Of a stretch of DNA of 29,348 nt, positions 18,939 through 27,148 are shown one piece after another. The DNA is taken from the NCBI GenBank assembly GCA_031401815.1, contig JANNRW010000008.1, forward strand, positions 1 to 29,348, read 5' to 3'. Positions within the stretch are counted from its first letter, which is position 1, and the number at the start of each line of letters is the position of its first letter. The notes below the pieces were generated by a model, which saw only the letters and a list, made by a program, of their open reading frames with translations, was not told where the DNA came from and did no database searches. This DNA is from JANNRW01 sp031401815. GTDB taxonomy: Bacteria; Desulfobacterota; Desulfuromonadia; Geobacterales; DSM-12255. A program made the position numbers and the translations under genes.

Positions 18939-19886
18939 ATGGCAGATCAAAAAGCCGTACTGCTGCTACAGATGGGAGGGCCTGACTCGCTTGATGCCGT
19001 CAAGCCCTTTTTAATAAATCTTTTTTCCGACAGAGAGATAATAAAAATAGGTCCTGCATGGTTTCAGCCGGTTATCGCAAGAATTATTGCGAGCCGCAGA
19101 GCTGCGCATGTTGAGCATAATTACAGTCTGATCGGTGGGAAATCACCGCTTCGGGAGCTAACAGAGGCACAGGCAACATCCCTTGAAAAAATTCTTGGCT
19201 CCGGATACCGCTGTTTCGTAGCCATGCGCTATTGGCGGCCATCTACACTTGAAGCGCTTGCTGCTATAAAAAAAGCAGGGATCAGCGACATTACCGCAAT
19301 AACTCTATATCCACACTATTCACGAGCAACAACTGGTTCAAGTGTAAAAGAGTTGAAGCGACTATTAAGCGAGTCCGGCGTAAATTTCAATGTCCACTTT
19401 GTAGAAACCTACCATGATAATCCACTGTACATAGAAGCTCTGGTGGAAAGAATAAATGAAGGCCTTTCCCAGTTTCACCCGCTTGCTGATGTAGAGCTGC
19501 TATTTTCTGCGCACTCACTGCCTCAGTCATTCATTGATGAAGGCGACCCCTATCTTGCCCAGATCAAGGAGAGTGTCAGACTTGTAATGCTGCGGTTTGG
19601 CCTTCAGCATCATTTGTCCTTCCAATCAAAAGCAGGGCCTGTCAAATGGCTGGAGCCGTCCACAGATCTGATGCTGCAAAAGCTGGCAGCTAGTGGTAGC
19701 AAAAACCTGCTGGTAGTGCCCCTTTCTTTTGTTTCCGATCATATTGAGACGCTGCATGAAATAGATATTGAGTACTCTAAAAAAGCATGGGAACTCGGTA
19801 TAGCCAGGTTTGAGAGAGTCCCCTCGTTAAACTGCTCGCCGAAATTCATTGAATGCCTGGCCTCTCTGGTTGCAGGTGAAAACTAA
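18939..19886 (+). CDS. hemH: Ferrochelatase
   Basis: Inserts ferrous iron into protoporphyrin IX as the last step of protoheme synthesis. The start is set at the ATG at 18939 (315 aa), which has AGGA six bases upstream and gives the typical [17 protein letters not shown]; the frame also extends eight codons to a GTG at 18915. Family landmarks are [16 protein letters not shown], the AMRYWRPST segment, [10 protein letters not shown] with the metal-site histidine, and [18 protein letters not shown] with the conserved glutamate. Bacteria of this group are rich in multiheme cytochromes, so a heme gene fits. Its TAA interlocks with the nadA stop on the other strand over four bases. Confidence 0.96.
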   Translation: MADQKAVLLLQMGGPDSLDAVKPFLINLFSDREIIKIGPAWFQPVIARIIASRRAAHVEHNYSLIGGKSPLRELTEAQATSLEKILGSGYRCFVAMRYWRPSTLEALAAIKKAGISDITAITLYPHYSRATTGSSVKELKRLLSESGVNFNVHFVETYHDNPLYIEALVERINEGLSQFHPLADVELLFSAHSLPQSFIDEGDPYLAQIKESVRLVMLRFGLQHHLSFQSKAGPVKWLEPSTDLMLQKLAASGSKNLLVVPLSFVSDHIETLHEIDIEYSKKAWELGIARFERVPSLNCSPKFIECLASLVAGEN

Positions 19887-20794
19887 TCCCTTGGCACCGC
19901 AATCATCCTTTCCAGTGCCAGCCTGGCGCGAACGCGAACAGTCTCCTCAACAGTAACAACTGGCTCCAATCTCTGCAGGGAGATGAGGACGTCATCTAAT
20001 GAAGTAAGCTTCATGTTGGGGCAGAACAGTGCTGGAGAGGCAAGAATAAACTCCTTGTCAGGGCTTTCATTTCTGAGCCTATAAAGTATGCCTGCTTCAG
20101 TACCGATGATAAAGCGTCTGGCTGAACTGTTCCTGCAATAATCATACATACCTGAAGTTGAACAAACATGGTCTGCCTCGTCAACAACCTGAGGGGTGCA
20201 CTCCGGATGACAGATAAAAACTGCATCAGGATGCTTCTCCTTGAGGGTTACAACTGTTTCAAGCGTGAGTCTTTCATGGGTTGGGCAATATCCGTCCCAA
20301 AGATGTATTTTCTTGTCACTGAAACGGGATATATACATACCAAGATTACGATCAGGGGTGAAAATCAGTTCCCTCTCCGGCAATGAATTCACGACTTTCA
20401 GGGCATTAGCCGAAGTACAGCAGATATCGCTGCCTGCTTTAACCTCAGCCGAGGAATTTACATATGTGACTACCGGGGCACCAGGATACTTAGCCTTGAA
20501 TAGCTCAAGCTGCTCGGCAGTTATCATGTCGGCCATCGGGCAACCGGCATCAATGCGGGGCAAAAGTACTGTCTTGTCCGGAGAGAGAATTGCAGCTGAT
20601 TCAGCCATGAAATGAACGCCACAAAAAACAATGATATCCGCAGATGTTTTTGCAGCCTCAAGAGAAAGTCCAAGTGAATCACCAGTAATATCCGCAATCT
20701 CCTGAACTTCATCGCGCATGTAATTATGCGCAAGTAAAATTGCATTGCGCTTTTTCAATAAAGCCCTTATTTCCTGTTTAATTCCCGGTTGCAT
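19883..20794 (-). CDS. nadA: Quinolinate synthase
   Basis: [4Fe-4S] enzyme that condenses iminoaspartate with dihydroxyacetone phosphate to quinolinate in NAD synthesis. At 303 aa it is the short form. The three cluster ligands are visible: Cys85 (DAGCPMADM), Cys170 (WDGYCPTH) and Cys258 (FCPNMK). Other landmarks are [20 protein letters not shown] near the start, [30 protein letters not shown], and [16 protein letters not shown] precedes the ATG by six bases. It is transcribed towards hemH; their stop codons interlock with no room for a terminator. Other NAD genes (nadB, nadC) are not in the window. Confidence 0.97.
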   Translation of the reverse strand: MQPGIKQEIRALLKKRNAILLAHNYMRDEVQEIADITGDSLGLSLEAAKTSADIIVFCGVHFMAESAAILSPDKTVLLPRIDAGCPMADMITAEQLELFKAKYPGAPVVTYVNSSAEVKAGSDICCTSANALKVVNSLPERELIFTPDRNLGMYISRFSDKKIHLWDGYCPTHERLTLETVVTLKEKHPDAVFICHPECTPQVVDEADHVCSTSGMYDYCRNSSARRFIIGTEAGILYRLRNESPDKEFILASPALFCPNMKLTSLDDVLISLQRLEPVVTVEETVRVRARLALERMIAVPRD

Positions 20795-20953
20795 GATTCT
20801 CCTTTACCTTAACTTAAAGGGTGTGCCAGGATACTAGCCAATGTCCGGCTTTGTGTCAAATGCTTTGAAGTTGACTGGAGGCCGCAAAACAACTATGATT
20901 TCTGCACGGTGTAGCAGGCAGCTTTCTGACAACACACTGGCAAGGGGGTTTAT

Positions 20954-21244
20954 ATGTTCGGAATCGGCATGCCGGAAATGATAGTTATTCTGGTTATTGC
21001 ACTTATTGTTATAGGGCCTCAGAAACTGCCGGAGCTTGCCCGTTCGCTTGGCAAGGGGCTGGCTGAATTCAAGCGTGCAACAGATGATTTCAGGCAAGGG
21101 GTGGAAGAAGAGGCAAAAGCAAACGATAATAAAGGGGATAGTGATCGACAGGCAGCCTCACTCAAAGAGGCGGATCATGGAACAGTGAAAGAGCAGGGTA
21201 ATAGTGATGGAAAGCAGAAGGAGAGCGGTAAAGTCAAAGCGTAG
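20954..21244 (+). CDS. tatA: Twin-arginine translocase subunit, TatA/TatB type
   Basis: Single-span component of the Tat pathway, which exports folded proteins bearing twin-arginine signals. The 96-aa chain has the family form: [10 protein letters not shown], membrane helix (about 7-21), the [20 protein letters not shown] hinge plus amphipathic helix (21-40), and a long charged tail rich in Glu, Lys and Gln. The glutamate at position 8 and the GPQKLPE hinge recall TatB, while the length and tail fit TatA, so assignment between the two is open. AAGGGGG lies six bases before the ATG. It is divergent from nadA, 159 bases away, has its own terminator, and tatC is not seen nearby. Confidence 0.9.
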   Translation: MFGIGMPEMIVILVIALIVIGPQKLPELARSLGKGLAEFKRATDDFRQGVEEEAKANDNKGDSDRQAASLKEADHGTVKEQGNSDGKQKESGKVKA

Positions 21245-21275
21245 TTGCTAATTCAGGTTTTGTAGCGACGTTGCC

Positions 21276-21308
21276 AACAGCCTTTTAAAAGTTAAAAGGC
21301 TGTTTTTT
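21276..21308 (+). terminator. Intrinsic terminator after tatA
   Basis: AACAGCCTTTTAA (21276-21288) pairs with TTAAAAGGCTGTT (21292-21304) around the loop AAG and runs into six T (21303-21308). It is 31 bases past the tatA stop. The cpoB stop on the opposite strand is three bases away, so it separates the two convergent genes; on the minus strand the T-run is much shorter. Confidence 0.85.
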
Positions 21309-21310
21309 AT

Positions 21311-22138
21311 CTATTTTAATTTGCCCAACAAATCTTTTGCCATTGGAGCCTCATCAGATTTGGGAAACTTTTCGAGCAGCTCTTTCAAAAGAAACCTGGC
21401 GCTTTTCAAGTCACTCATCTCGTTAAAAGACATTGCCTGTTTCAGCATTGCGGCCGATACCTTCTCCTTGCCGGGAAACTCCGTAATTACACGTTGATAT
21501 TCAAGAGCAGCCTGCTCATAGTTTTTTTCCATATACCAGGTTTCACCTATCCAGTATCTGGCATTAGACGCAAGCTTGTGAGATGGAAACTGATCGGAGA
21601 ATTTCGTAAATAACTCTCTGGCCTGTTTTGTATCACCGGTTTTCAGCAGATCATGAGCCTGTTTATACAAGTTTTCCGGAGTTGGTGGAGTTTCAATCGA
21701 CTTGCTAATGGCAACAATTTTGGCATTGGCATCATTAAGCCCGAGCTCAAGGGTTTTAAGTCGATCCTGCATTGACTGAACAGCTTTCGAAGTGTCTTCT
21801 TTCAGAAGGGTTATATCATCAAAAGGTTTTTTGGCGGCAATACCGATATCTTCAACCTTGCCGGTCATAACATGCACGTCGAGCCTCATGACATCAAGAT
21901 TTGCCTGCATGTCAGCAGTCCCCTTGCGAAGAGTTTCCAGATTTTTAATAGCTTCACGTGAGCTTTTTTCTACGCTCTCCTTGGCTTCATCCTTTACAGC
22001 CTTGATGCTTTTTTCAGCAGAGATCAAACGGGATTTAAGCTCATCAATATCCTGTCTCGCTGCGACCAAATCACCCTTGGTAGCACAACCAGCCAATGAA
22101 AAGAGCAGTAATGTTACAAGTAAATACAGGTAATTCAT
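21311..22138 (-). CDS. cpoB: Tol-Pal system coordinator CpoB (YbgF), predicted lipoprotein
   Basis: Periplasmic factor that in E. coli links Tol-Pal outer-membrane constriction to peptidoglycan synthesis during division. I start it at the ATG at 22138 (275 aa), which has AAGGGG upstream; the open frame runs 39 codons further through the pal terminator and is not credible as protein. A signal peptide ends in LAGC, so Cys18 should be lipidated, unlike the soluble E. coli protein. Residues about 22-140 form a coiled coil (KGDLVAARQDIDELKSRL onward). The C-terminal part (about 155-275) contains TPR repeats such as LLKTGDTKQARELFTKFSDQ and YEQAALEYQRVITEFPG. It is the last gene of the tol cluster. 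Confidence 0.93.
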   Translation of the reverse strand: MNYLYLLVTLLLFSLAGCATKGDLVAARQDIDELKSRLISAEKSIKAVKDEAKESVEKSSREAIKNLETLRKGTADMQANLDVMRLDVHVMTGKVEDIGIAAKKPFDDITLLKEDTSKAVQSMQDRLKTLELGLNDANAKIVAISKSIETPPTPENLYKQAHDLLKTGDTKQARELFTKFSDQFPSHKLASNARYWIGETWYMEKNYEQAALEYQRVITEFPGKEKVSAAMLKQAMSFNEMSDLKSARFLLKELLEKFPKSDEAPMAKDLLGKLK

Positions 22139-22165
22139 CAAAAACCCCTTCAAATGATCTGGAAC

Positions 22166-22192
22166 AAAAAGGAGCCTGCGCGGCTCCTTTTT
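22166..22192 (-). terminator. Terminator between pal and cpoB
   Basis: AAAAAGGAGCC and GGCTCCTTTTT are perfect reverse complements (11-bp stem) around TGCGC. It begins 20 bases past the pal stop and has five T at its end in the pal direction. It should stop most pal transcripts, so cpoB, whose ATG is only 28 bases further, may depend on readthrough. Confidence 0.8.
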
Positions 22193-22212
22193 ACCCGTAA
22201 CTGATAGAAATA

Positions 22213-22920
22213 TTATTTTACTATCGCAAACTCGACTCGTCTGTTCATTGCCCATGCTTCTTCGGTGTGACCATTATCAAGTGGACGCTCCTCACCATAG
22301 CTGATTATTGAAAGCTGCTCGGCAGGAACACCAAGAGTAAGAAGATAATTCAAAGCGGACTTCGCGCGATTTTCACCAAGTGCCAGATTGTACTCATCAG
22401 TGCCGCGCTCGTCGCAGTGGCCTTCAAGCTTGATCTTGCCGCGATATTTTTTAAGGATGAAATCAGCATTACTGTAGAGTTTGTCGCGAGATGGCTGGGT
22501 AAGCAGATAGGAATCAAAATCAAAATGAATCCTCTGCAAAGAGGTCTTTGCTGCCTCGGTTGCTGCGAAAACTGCAGCCTCCTTTACCTGTACCTGTTGA
22601 GCTGCCAGCTGTTCAAGGGCTACCTTTTGAGCGACAGCCTGCTCCTGAGCAGCCTTCTGGGAGGCGAGCTCCTGGGCAGCTTTTTGTGAAGCAGCCTGCT
22701 CCTGGGCGGCTTTTTGAGAAGCTGCTAGATCCTGAGCAGCTTTTTGAGCAGCTGCCTGCTGCTGCTGTGCAGGAGTAAGTCTTGAAGAAGCAGTTTCACC
22801 GGACGCAGCGCTGTCTCCGGCTATCCCTTCATCCGGCCTGACCTGGGTTTTAGTGCAGCCGCATATCAGTAAAAAACCAAAAGAAAATATCAATAAGATT
22901 AGTGCTAAATTCTTGCGCAT
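22213..22920 (-). CDS. pal: Peptidoglycan-associated lipoprotein Pal with Ala/Gln repeat spacer
   Basis: Outer-membrane lipoprotein that grips peptidoglycan and is moved by the Tol complex. The 235-aa protein has a signal peptide and lipobox with Cys22. The OmpA-like domain spans about 131-233, with HFDFDSYLL, EGHCDERGTDEYNLALGENR (the peptidoglycan-binding Asp and Arg) and the C-terminal NRRVEFAI. Residues about 51-115 are an unusual repeat of roughly ten residues, variants of AASQKAAQEQ, probably a helical spacer that lengthens the reach from membrane to wall; standard Pal is near 170 aa. AAGGAG precedes the ATG, and a promoter (22969-22996) lies in the tolB-pal gap, so pal can be expressed apart from tolQRAB. 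Confidence 0.95.
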   Translation of the reverse strand: MRKNLALILLIFSFGFLLICGCTKTQVRPDEGIAGDSAASGETASSRLTPAQQQQAAAQKAAQDLAASQKAAQEQAASQKAAQELASQKAAQEQAVAQKVALEQLAAQQVQVKEAAVFAATEAAKTSLQRIHFDFDSYLLTQPSRDKLYSNADFILKKYRGKIKLEGHCDERGTDEYNLALGENRAKSALNYLLTLGVPAEQLSIISYGEERPLDNGHTEEAWAMNRRVEFAIVK

Positions 22921-22968
22921 CGAGAGCTCCTTTCAGCAAATCTGATAGTAAAACAGCGTATGAAAGTC

Positions 22969-22996
22969 ATTATACATAACTTGAACTCTTTTACAA
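22969..22996 (-). promoter_or_regulatory. Candidate pal promoter
   Basis: On the minus strand TTGTAA (22996-22991) is followed after 16 bases by a perfect TATAAT (22974-22969). It lies about 50 bases upstream of the pal ATG in the 132-base gap after tolB, the largest gap in the tol cluster. Confidence 0.6.
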
Positions 22997-23052
22997 CAAG
23001 TGATGAAAGAGAAAATGATTATTTAAAAAAAGAGCGGTACAGGAGAAAAAAA

Positions 23053-24354
23053 TCACCAGCGCAGAGCCCAGGTTGGATGGGAAAGTGAGCTGCTGCTCTG
23101 GCGTGAAACTTTTGTCTGGGCAGAACCGTCAGACCTCATGACGTAGATTGCTTCCTTATGACTCCGCTTGCTGCTGAATATGATGAATCTGGCGTCGGGA
23201 GACCATCTAGGACGCTCATTACTCCCTTCAAAGGTCAATTGCCTGTCATCAGATCCGTCTGGATTTACAGAATAAATATGAAAGGAGTTCCCATGCTGGC
23301 GGCAATAGGCGATTCTGTCCCCTTTTGGTGACCAGCGAGGGTTAACGTTGTATCCTCCGGCGGTAGTAACTCGTCTTGGCTCAGTTCCGTCAAAATGGCT
23401 GATGAATATCTGGGGTGTGCCAAAGCGGTCAGAGACAAAGGCGATAAAACGTCCATCAGGTGACCAAGACGGCGATATGTCGATGGCCGCATGATTGGTA
23501 ATCCGAAGAAGCTGCTTCCCCTCCTTGGTTATCAGGTAAAGCTCAGAGTTGCCGTCCTTGCTCATTGCCAGAGCAATCCTGTTCCCCTCCGGAGAAAAGG
23601 CACCGGTTATGTTAATGCCGGGAGCCGAGGAGATCTTGACTTCACTCCCGGTGAAAAGTTCGCGACGATAAAGATCAGGGTTTCCCTGTTTATAGGAGGT
23701 GTAGATAATTTCCCTGCTTGAAGGGGAGAAATCCGGATTCAGATTGATTGAACCATTGCTGGTAACAGTCTGAAGATTATATCCATCCCAATCCATCAGA
23801 TATATCTCCTTGTTGCCAGTAGCTGTGGAGACAAAAGCGATTTTGGAATTGAAAGGGGTTCGCTCCCCTGTCAGGGAATAGAGCATATCATCAACAAAAG
23901 TATGAGCAGTGCGCCTCAAATCCTGAGTCAGAGCAGTGTATCTCTTTGCAAGAATTTCTCTGACAACGGGCATCTCATAGAGGCGGTACTCAAAAGTAAC
24001 AGAATCGGCAGAGATCGAGTATCCGGTTCGCAGCACAAGGTCAGCACCGCCGGTTTTAGAGTTGAGAGGATCGGTTTTATTGCCCAGTTTTGGAGATTTA
24101 AGCTCGGTGGCAGCGGTATCAACAATAGTAAATAATCCGGTCATAGAAAGATCAAATCGGAGTAATTCGAGAATCTCGGAAGCAATCTGATCGTTAACCT
24201 GCCCTGAAAGTGGCATCGGCGGGATGATGGCAAGAGCAAGCTGGCGATTTCCGGGCGCTGTAACGCGCAAGAAATCGTTCTGCGAGAAAATAATTACTGG
24301 AAAAAAAAGCTGGAAAAAAGCGCTGAATAGCAGGGTCAAGCAGAGATTTTTCAC
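23053..24354 (-). CDS. tolB: Tol-Pal system protein TolB
   Basis: Periplasmic beta-propeller that exchanges between Pal and TolA during cell-envelope constriction. The 433-aa protein starts at a GTG that overlaps the tolA stop (GTGA). A signal peptide covers about residues 1-25. The N-terminal domain (about 35-150) includes LALAIIPPMPLSGQ. Six WD40-like/PD40 blades follow, with repeated cores such as KIAFVSTATGNKEIYLMDWD, REIIYTSYKQGNPDLYR, GRFIAFVSDRFGTPQIFI and ARFIIFSSKRSHKEAIYVM. The propeller closes with HPTWALRW. It belongs to the compact tolQ-R-A-B unit; pal follows after 132 bases that hold a likely promoter. Confidence 0.97.
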   Translation of the reverse strand: MKNLCLTLLFSAFFQLFFPVIIFSQNDFLRVTAPGNRQLALAIIPPMPLSGQVNDQIASEILELLRFDLSMTGLFTIVDTAATELKSPKLGNKTDPLNSKTGGADLVLRTGYSISADSVTFEYRLYEMPVVREILAKRYTALTQDLRRTAHTFVDDMLYSLTGERTPFNSKIAFVSTATGNKEIYLMDWDGYNLQTVTSNGSINLNPDFSPSSREIIYTSYKQGNPDLYRRELFTGSEVKISSAPGINITGAFSPEGNRIALAMSKDGNSELYLITKEGKQLLRITNHAAIDISPSWSPDGRFIAFVSDRFGTPQIFISHFDGTEPRRVTTAGGYNVNPRWSPKGDRIAYCRQHGNSFHIYSVNPDGSDDRQLTFEGSNERPRWSPDARFIIFSSKRSHKEAIYVMRSDGSAQTKVSRQSSSSLSHPTWALRW

Positions 24355-25115
24355 TTACCGAGAACCTCCTGCGGGCTGAAGAGGTAAAGCTTATCGAAAT
24401 CCTTGCCATTTGGTGGAGGAGGAAAGTCGGACTTTGCCTTTTCAATAGCGCGCATTATCGAATCGTTAAAAAGTTTGTCTTTTGAAGGTGTAATCATAGC
24501 CGAGCGGATCAATTTGCCCTGGCGGTCAATATAAATATGTACAGAGGATTCAGGATTTCTTGTTCTATAGACTATTGTGGTTGCAAAAGAGTCCTTGAGC
24601 CGGGACTGAATATATGAAGCATAGTCACTGCCGGAAATGCTGCCGGATCCGGAACTGTTGACAGAGTTTAAAGAGGGGGTGACCTTTTTCTTTAACGATT
24701 CAATTGCTGCTGACTTATGTCTTGATTCGGAAGAGTGTTCAAGCTTTGCAAGTCGCTCGGCAAAATCCCTGGCCTCCTGCCTGGCAGTTTTCTCGGAGAG
24801 TGCAGCATCAGCCTGAGGTTGAGATGGCTTGGCAACAATTTTGTCAGGTATGACGACAGCCGGTTTTTGTGCTGGTTTTGGTGAAGGTGGCGCAGTCAGT
24901 TCTTTTCTGGAAGTGGGGGCTGAAGCTGCCGCGTCTGGTGAAGGATCTGGAGCAGGCAAAGTTACCAGATCAACGTAATAAGGGGTCGCCTCGTGCAAAG
25001 TTGAGCGGAACAGAGGCGCATTCATGAGCAGAAAAAAAAGGAGGATGTGAAGGGAAAGAGAGGCGGAAAACATCCAGCCAGGGCTTTGTTCATTAAGAGG
25101 CACTCTGCGGATCAT
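24351..25115 (-). CDS. tolA: TolA-type energy-transducing protein (TonB C-terminal family)
   Basis: Trans-periplasmic link that carries proton-motive energy from TolQR to TolB-Pal. The 254-aa protein has a membrane helix at about 15-33 with the S-x3-H motif (Ser19, His23) that TolA and TonB use to engage their motors. A Pro/Ala-rich stretch (50-105) and a charged helical part (105-150) span the periplasm. The C-terminal domain (about 165-254) shows YASYIQSRLKDSF, VHIYIDRQGKLIRSAMI and AIEKAKSDFPPPP, the TonB/TolA fold. Its start overlaps the tolR stop as ATGA, and its own stop overlaps the tolB GTG. It is shorter than E. coli TolA (421 aa), mainly in the helical stalk. TonB is an alternative label, but the neighbours argue for TolA. 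Confidence 0.93.
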   Translation of the reverse strand: MIRRVPLNEQSPGWMFSASLSLHILLFFLLMNAPLFRSTLHEATPYYVDLVTLPAPDPSPDAAASAPTSRKELTAPPSPKPAQKPAVVIPDKIVAKPSQPQADAALSEKTARQEARDFAERLAKLEHSSESRHKSAAIESLKKKVTPSLNSVNSSGSGSISGSDYASYIQSRLKDSFATTIVYRTRNPESSVHIYIDRQGKLIRSAMITPSKDKLFNDSIMRAIEKAKSDFPPPPNGKDFDKLYLFSPQEVLGK

Positions 25116-25528
25116 TTTGACCCTGCTGGCTCCGTGAGCATCCCGAGGCGTTCGATACCGGCACCCTTGATCTCTGCCATTGCCTTGATAACTTCACCGT
25201 AAGGGACATCACGGTCTGCCTTGAGAAAAACCTCTTTTTTGCTTTTGCCGGCGAAAAGCGCGTCCAGCTTTGATTTAAGCTGACCGGCAGGAACTTCTGC
25301 GTTGTAGAGGAAAGCCCTGCCGCTCTTGTCAATGGTAACTATAACCGGCTCGTCCACAACGCTCATGACCTTTGCTTCGGTCTTGGGGAGATTCACCTGC
25401 ATCCCCTGCTGCATCATCGGCGCAGTAATCATGAAGATTACGAGTAATACAAGCATAACGTCAACAAAAGGGGTAACGTTGATTTGTGACATTAGGTTGC
25501 GATCACTGTTACGGTGGCCTGAATCCAT
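25112..25528 (-). CDS. tolR: Tol-Pal system protein TolR (ExbD/TolR family)
   Basis: Inner-membrane motor subunit that with TolQ uses proton flow to energise TolA. The 138-aa protein has a short cytoplasmic start and one membrane helix (about 21-39, FVDVMLVLLVIFMITAPMM) with Asp23 at the place of the essential E. coli TolR Asp23. The periplasmic domain follows and includes VFLKADRDVPYGEVIKAMAE, typical of ExbD/TolR. GGAGAG lies eight bases before the ATG at 25528. It is 15 bases downstream of tolQ and overlaps tolA by four bases, so the three are translated as a unit. The family is shared with ExbD, and the tolA/tolB/pal context decides the name. Confidence 0.96.
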   Translation of the reverse strand: MDSGHRNSDRNLMSQINVTPFVDVMLVLLVIFMITAPMMQQGMQVNLPKTEAKVMSVVDEPVIVTIDKSGRAFLYNAEVPAGQLKSKLDALFAGKSKKEVFLKADRDVPYGEVIKAMAEIKGAGIERLGMLTEPAGSK

Positions 25529-25543
25529 CCGGTCAACTCTCCA

Positions 25544-26218
25544 CTATTTTTTTGAAAACGAGCGCTGAACAATATTCAGAAACTCTGTTGAAAAATTATC
25601 CATTTCAGCTATGAGCACCCTGATTTTATTCTGAAAATGATTATACCCCATGACAGCAGGGATAGCCGCTACCAGGCCGATTGCGGTTGCGACCAGGGCT
25701 TCGGCTATACCGGGGGCAACAACAGCAAGAGAGGCTGAACCGGTCTCACCGATCCCCTTGAATGAAGTCATAATCCCCCAGACTGTGCCAAAGAGCCCGA
25801 TAAAGGGGGCAGTAGAGCCGGTTGTTGCCAGAAAAGTCAGGTATTTTTCCAGACGGGTTATTTCAGAGGTGGTTGCTCTGCGAAGGGCTCGGGCAATATT
25901 GTCAACACCACCAAGTTCAGTGGTGATAATGCCGGGGTCAAGCTTCTCCTCCCCTTTTTCAGTCAGCTTTTTCAGCTCGCTATACCCTTCTGAAAAGAGA
26001 ACCGAAAGCGGAGAGTTAGCAAACCGGTCAATCTGGGCGTTCACCGCATCAAATCGCTTGGTCTGCCAGAAATGGGCGAGAAAGCGCTCGGAATCCTTGT
26101 TGGCTCTGTGTACCTGGAGGAGCTTGTAGAAAATAATAGCCCAGGAAACCACAGAGAAGTAGATTAAAACAAGAAGAACAAGTTTGACGATTATGCCTGT
26201 TCCAGCAATAAGAGACAA
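25544..26218 (-). CDS. tolQ: Tol-Pal system protein TolQ (MotA/TolQ/ExbB family)
   Basis: Proton-channel subunit of the Tol motor. The 224-aa protein has a first membrane helix at about 8-31, then a cytoplasmic region and two further helices in the conserved core FLATTGSTAPFIGLFGTVWG and EALVATAIGLVAAIPAVMGY, which line the channel with TolR. It starts at a TTG (26218) whose authority comes from a strong GGAGG site seven bases upstream. It is the first gene of the tol unit and lies 70 bases after the nitrilase stop, so a shared transcript with the nitrilase is possible. No convincing promoter was seen in that gap. Confidence 0.96.
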   Translation of the reverse strand: MSLIAGTGIIVKLVLLVLIYFSVVSWAIIFYKLLQVHRANKDSERFLAHFWQTKRFDAVNAQIDRFANSPLSVLFSEGYSELKKLTEKGEEKLDPGIITTELGGVDNIARALRRATTSEITRLEKYLTFLATTGSTAPFIGLFGTVWGIMTSFKGIGETGSASLAVVAPGIAEALVATAIGLVAAIPAVMGYNHFQNKIRVLIAEMDNFSTEFLNIVQRSFSKK

Positions 26219-26288
26219 GATAACACCTCCACAATATCAGCCTGACCACCTTTTTTTAATATTCCTATGATGCGGGCAAGTCAACAAA

Positions 26289-27068
26289 TTAATAGCACGC
26301 CGGTCTTCTGTCGTTAAAGCATGGAATCTGTCTGCGCCAGTCGGCCATTGTTGCAAAATCGAGTGTAGCAATAAGGGTCTGAGCTTCGTAACCTGCTTCA
26401 GCAAGGAGCTCACCCTTTGGGTCAATGATCAGGCTCATCCCGAAAAAATCGAGCTTGCCGGAGATGCCGCAGCAGTTGGCTGCAACGACAAAAAGCTGAT
26501 TTTCAATGGCTCTTGCCCGCAGAAGGGTTCGCCAGTGCTCTTGCCGGGGCTTTGGCCACTCTCCGGGAACAACAAGAATTTCAGCCCCTTCAACAGCCAG
26601 CCGTCTTGCCAGCTCCGGAAATCGGAGGTCGTAGCAAATGAAGACTCCAAGTTTTCCGACAGTTGTCTCCACCAGCAGAGATGAATCCCCGGCGTCAAAG
26701 TAGCGGTCTTCCTGCATCAGCGAGAATAGATGAATCTTTCGATATTTACCCTTGAGCTCGCCAGAGTCCAGAACATACGCTGTATTGTAAACCTTGGATT
26801 CATGGGGTTCAGGGAGAGTGCCGACAATAACCATCCCTAATTGTCCTGAGATCTCTGCAAGTTCAGCAACAAGTGATTCAGTCCTTGCCGAAAGCAGAGC
26901 AAGCTCCCGGTAAGCAAAGCCGGTTCCCCACATCTCCGGAAGAACTGCAAGCCGTACGCCTGCGGATGCTGCATTTTCAAGAGCTGACCTGACGTAAGCA
27001 AGATTCGGCTCAATATCGCCAAGAGTAATGTTGAACTGAATTGCCGCAGCCTTTATTGAACGGGACAT
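26289..27068 (-). CDS. Nitrilase-family amidohydrolase (omega-amidase-like)
   Basis: Cytosolic carbon-nitrogen hydrolase of 259 aa. The catalytic triad of the superfamily is present: Glu45 (LAVLPEMWGTGF), Lys111 (GKYRKIHLF) and Cys145 (VFICYDLRFPEL). The arrangement and FSLMQEDRYFDAGD resemble the Nit2/YafV group that hydrolyses 2-oxoglutaramate or similar omega-amides; the substrate cannot be read from the sequence. AAGGAG precedes the ATG by about seven bases. It lies between a cupin gene and tolQ on the same strand. The C-terminus is short and Cys/Arg-rich (FNDRRPACY). A metabolite-repair role is a reasonable guess by analogy with Nit1/Nit2. Confidence 0.93.
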   Translation of the reverse strand: MSRSIKAAAIQFNITLGDIEPNLAYVRSALENAASAGVRLAVLPEMWGTGFAYRELALLSARTESLVAELAEISGQLGMVIVGTLPEPHESKVYNTAYVLDSGELKGKYRKIHLFSLMQEDRYFDAGDSSLLVETTVGKLGVFICYDLRFPELARRLAVEGAEILVVPGEWPKPRQEHWRTLLRARAIENQLFVVAANCCGISGKLDFFGMSLIIDPKGELLAEAGYEAQTLIATLDFATMADWRRQIPCFNDRRPACY

Positions 27069-27148
27069 TATAACTCCTTCAGACCTCGGAGAATTTAACT
27101 GAGGAATCCAACACCCTGTCTGCCTGAGCAGTGAAAGAGAATTATTCT

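Noticed and set aside
21950..21965. CACGTG core in cpoB as a second parS
   Set aside because: Only about 10 of 16 bases fit the consensus and the flanks are not palindromic.
22139..22255. N-terminal extension of cpoB by 39 codons
   Set aside because: The extension reads through the pal terminator and overlaps the end of pal; the lipoprotein signal peptide and ribosome site both point to the ATG at 22138.
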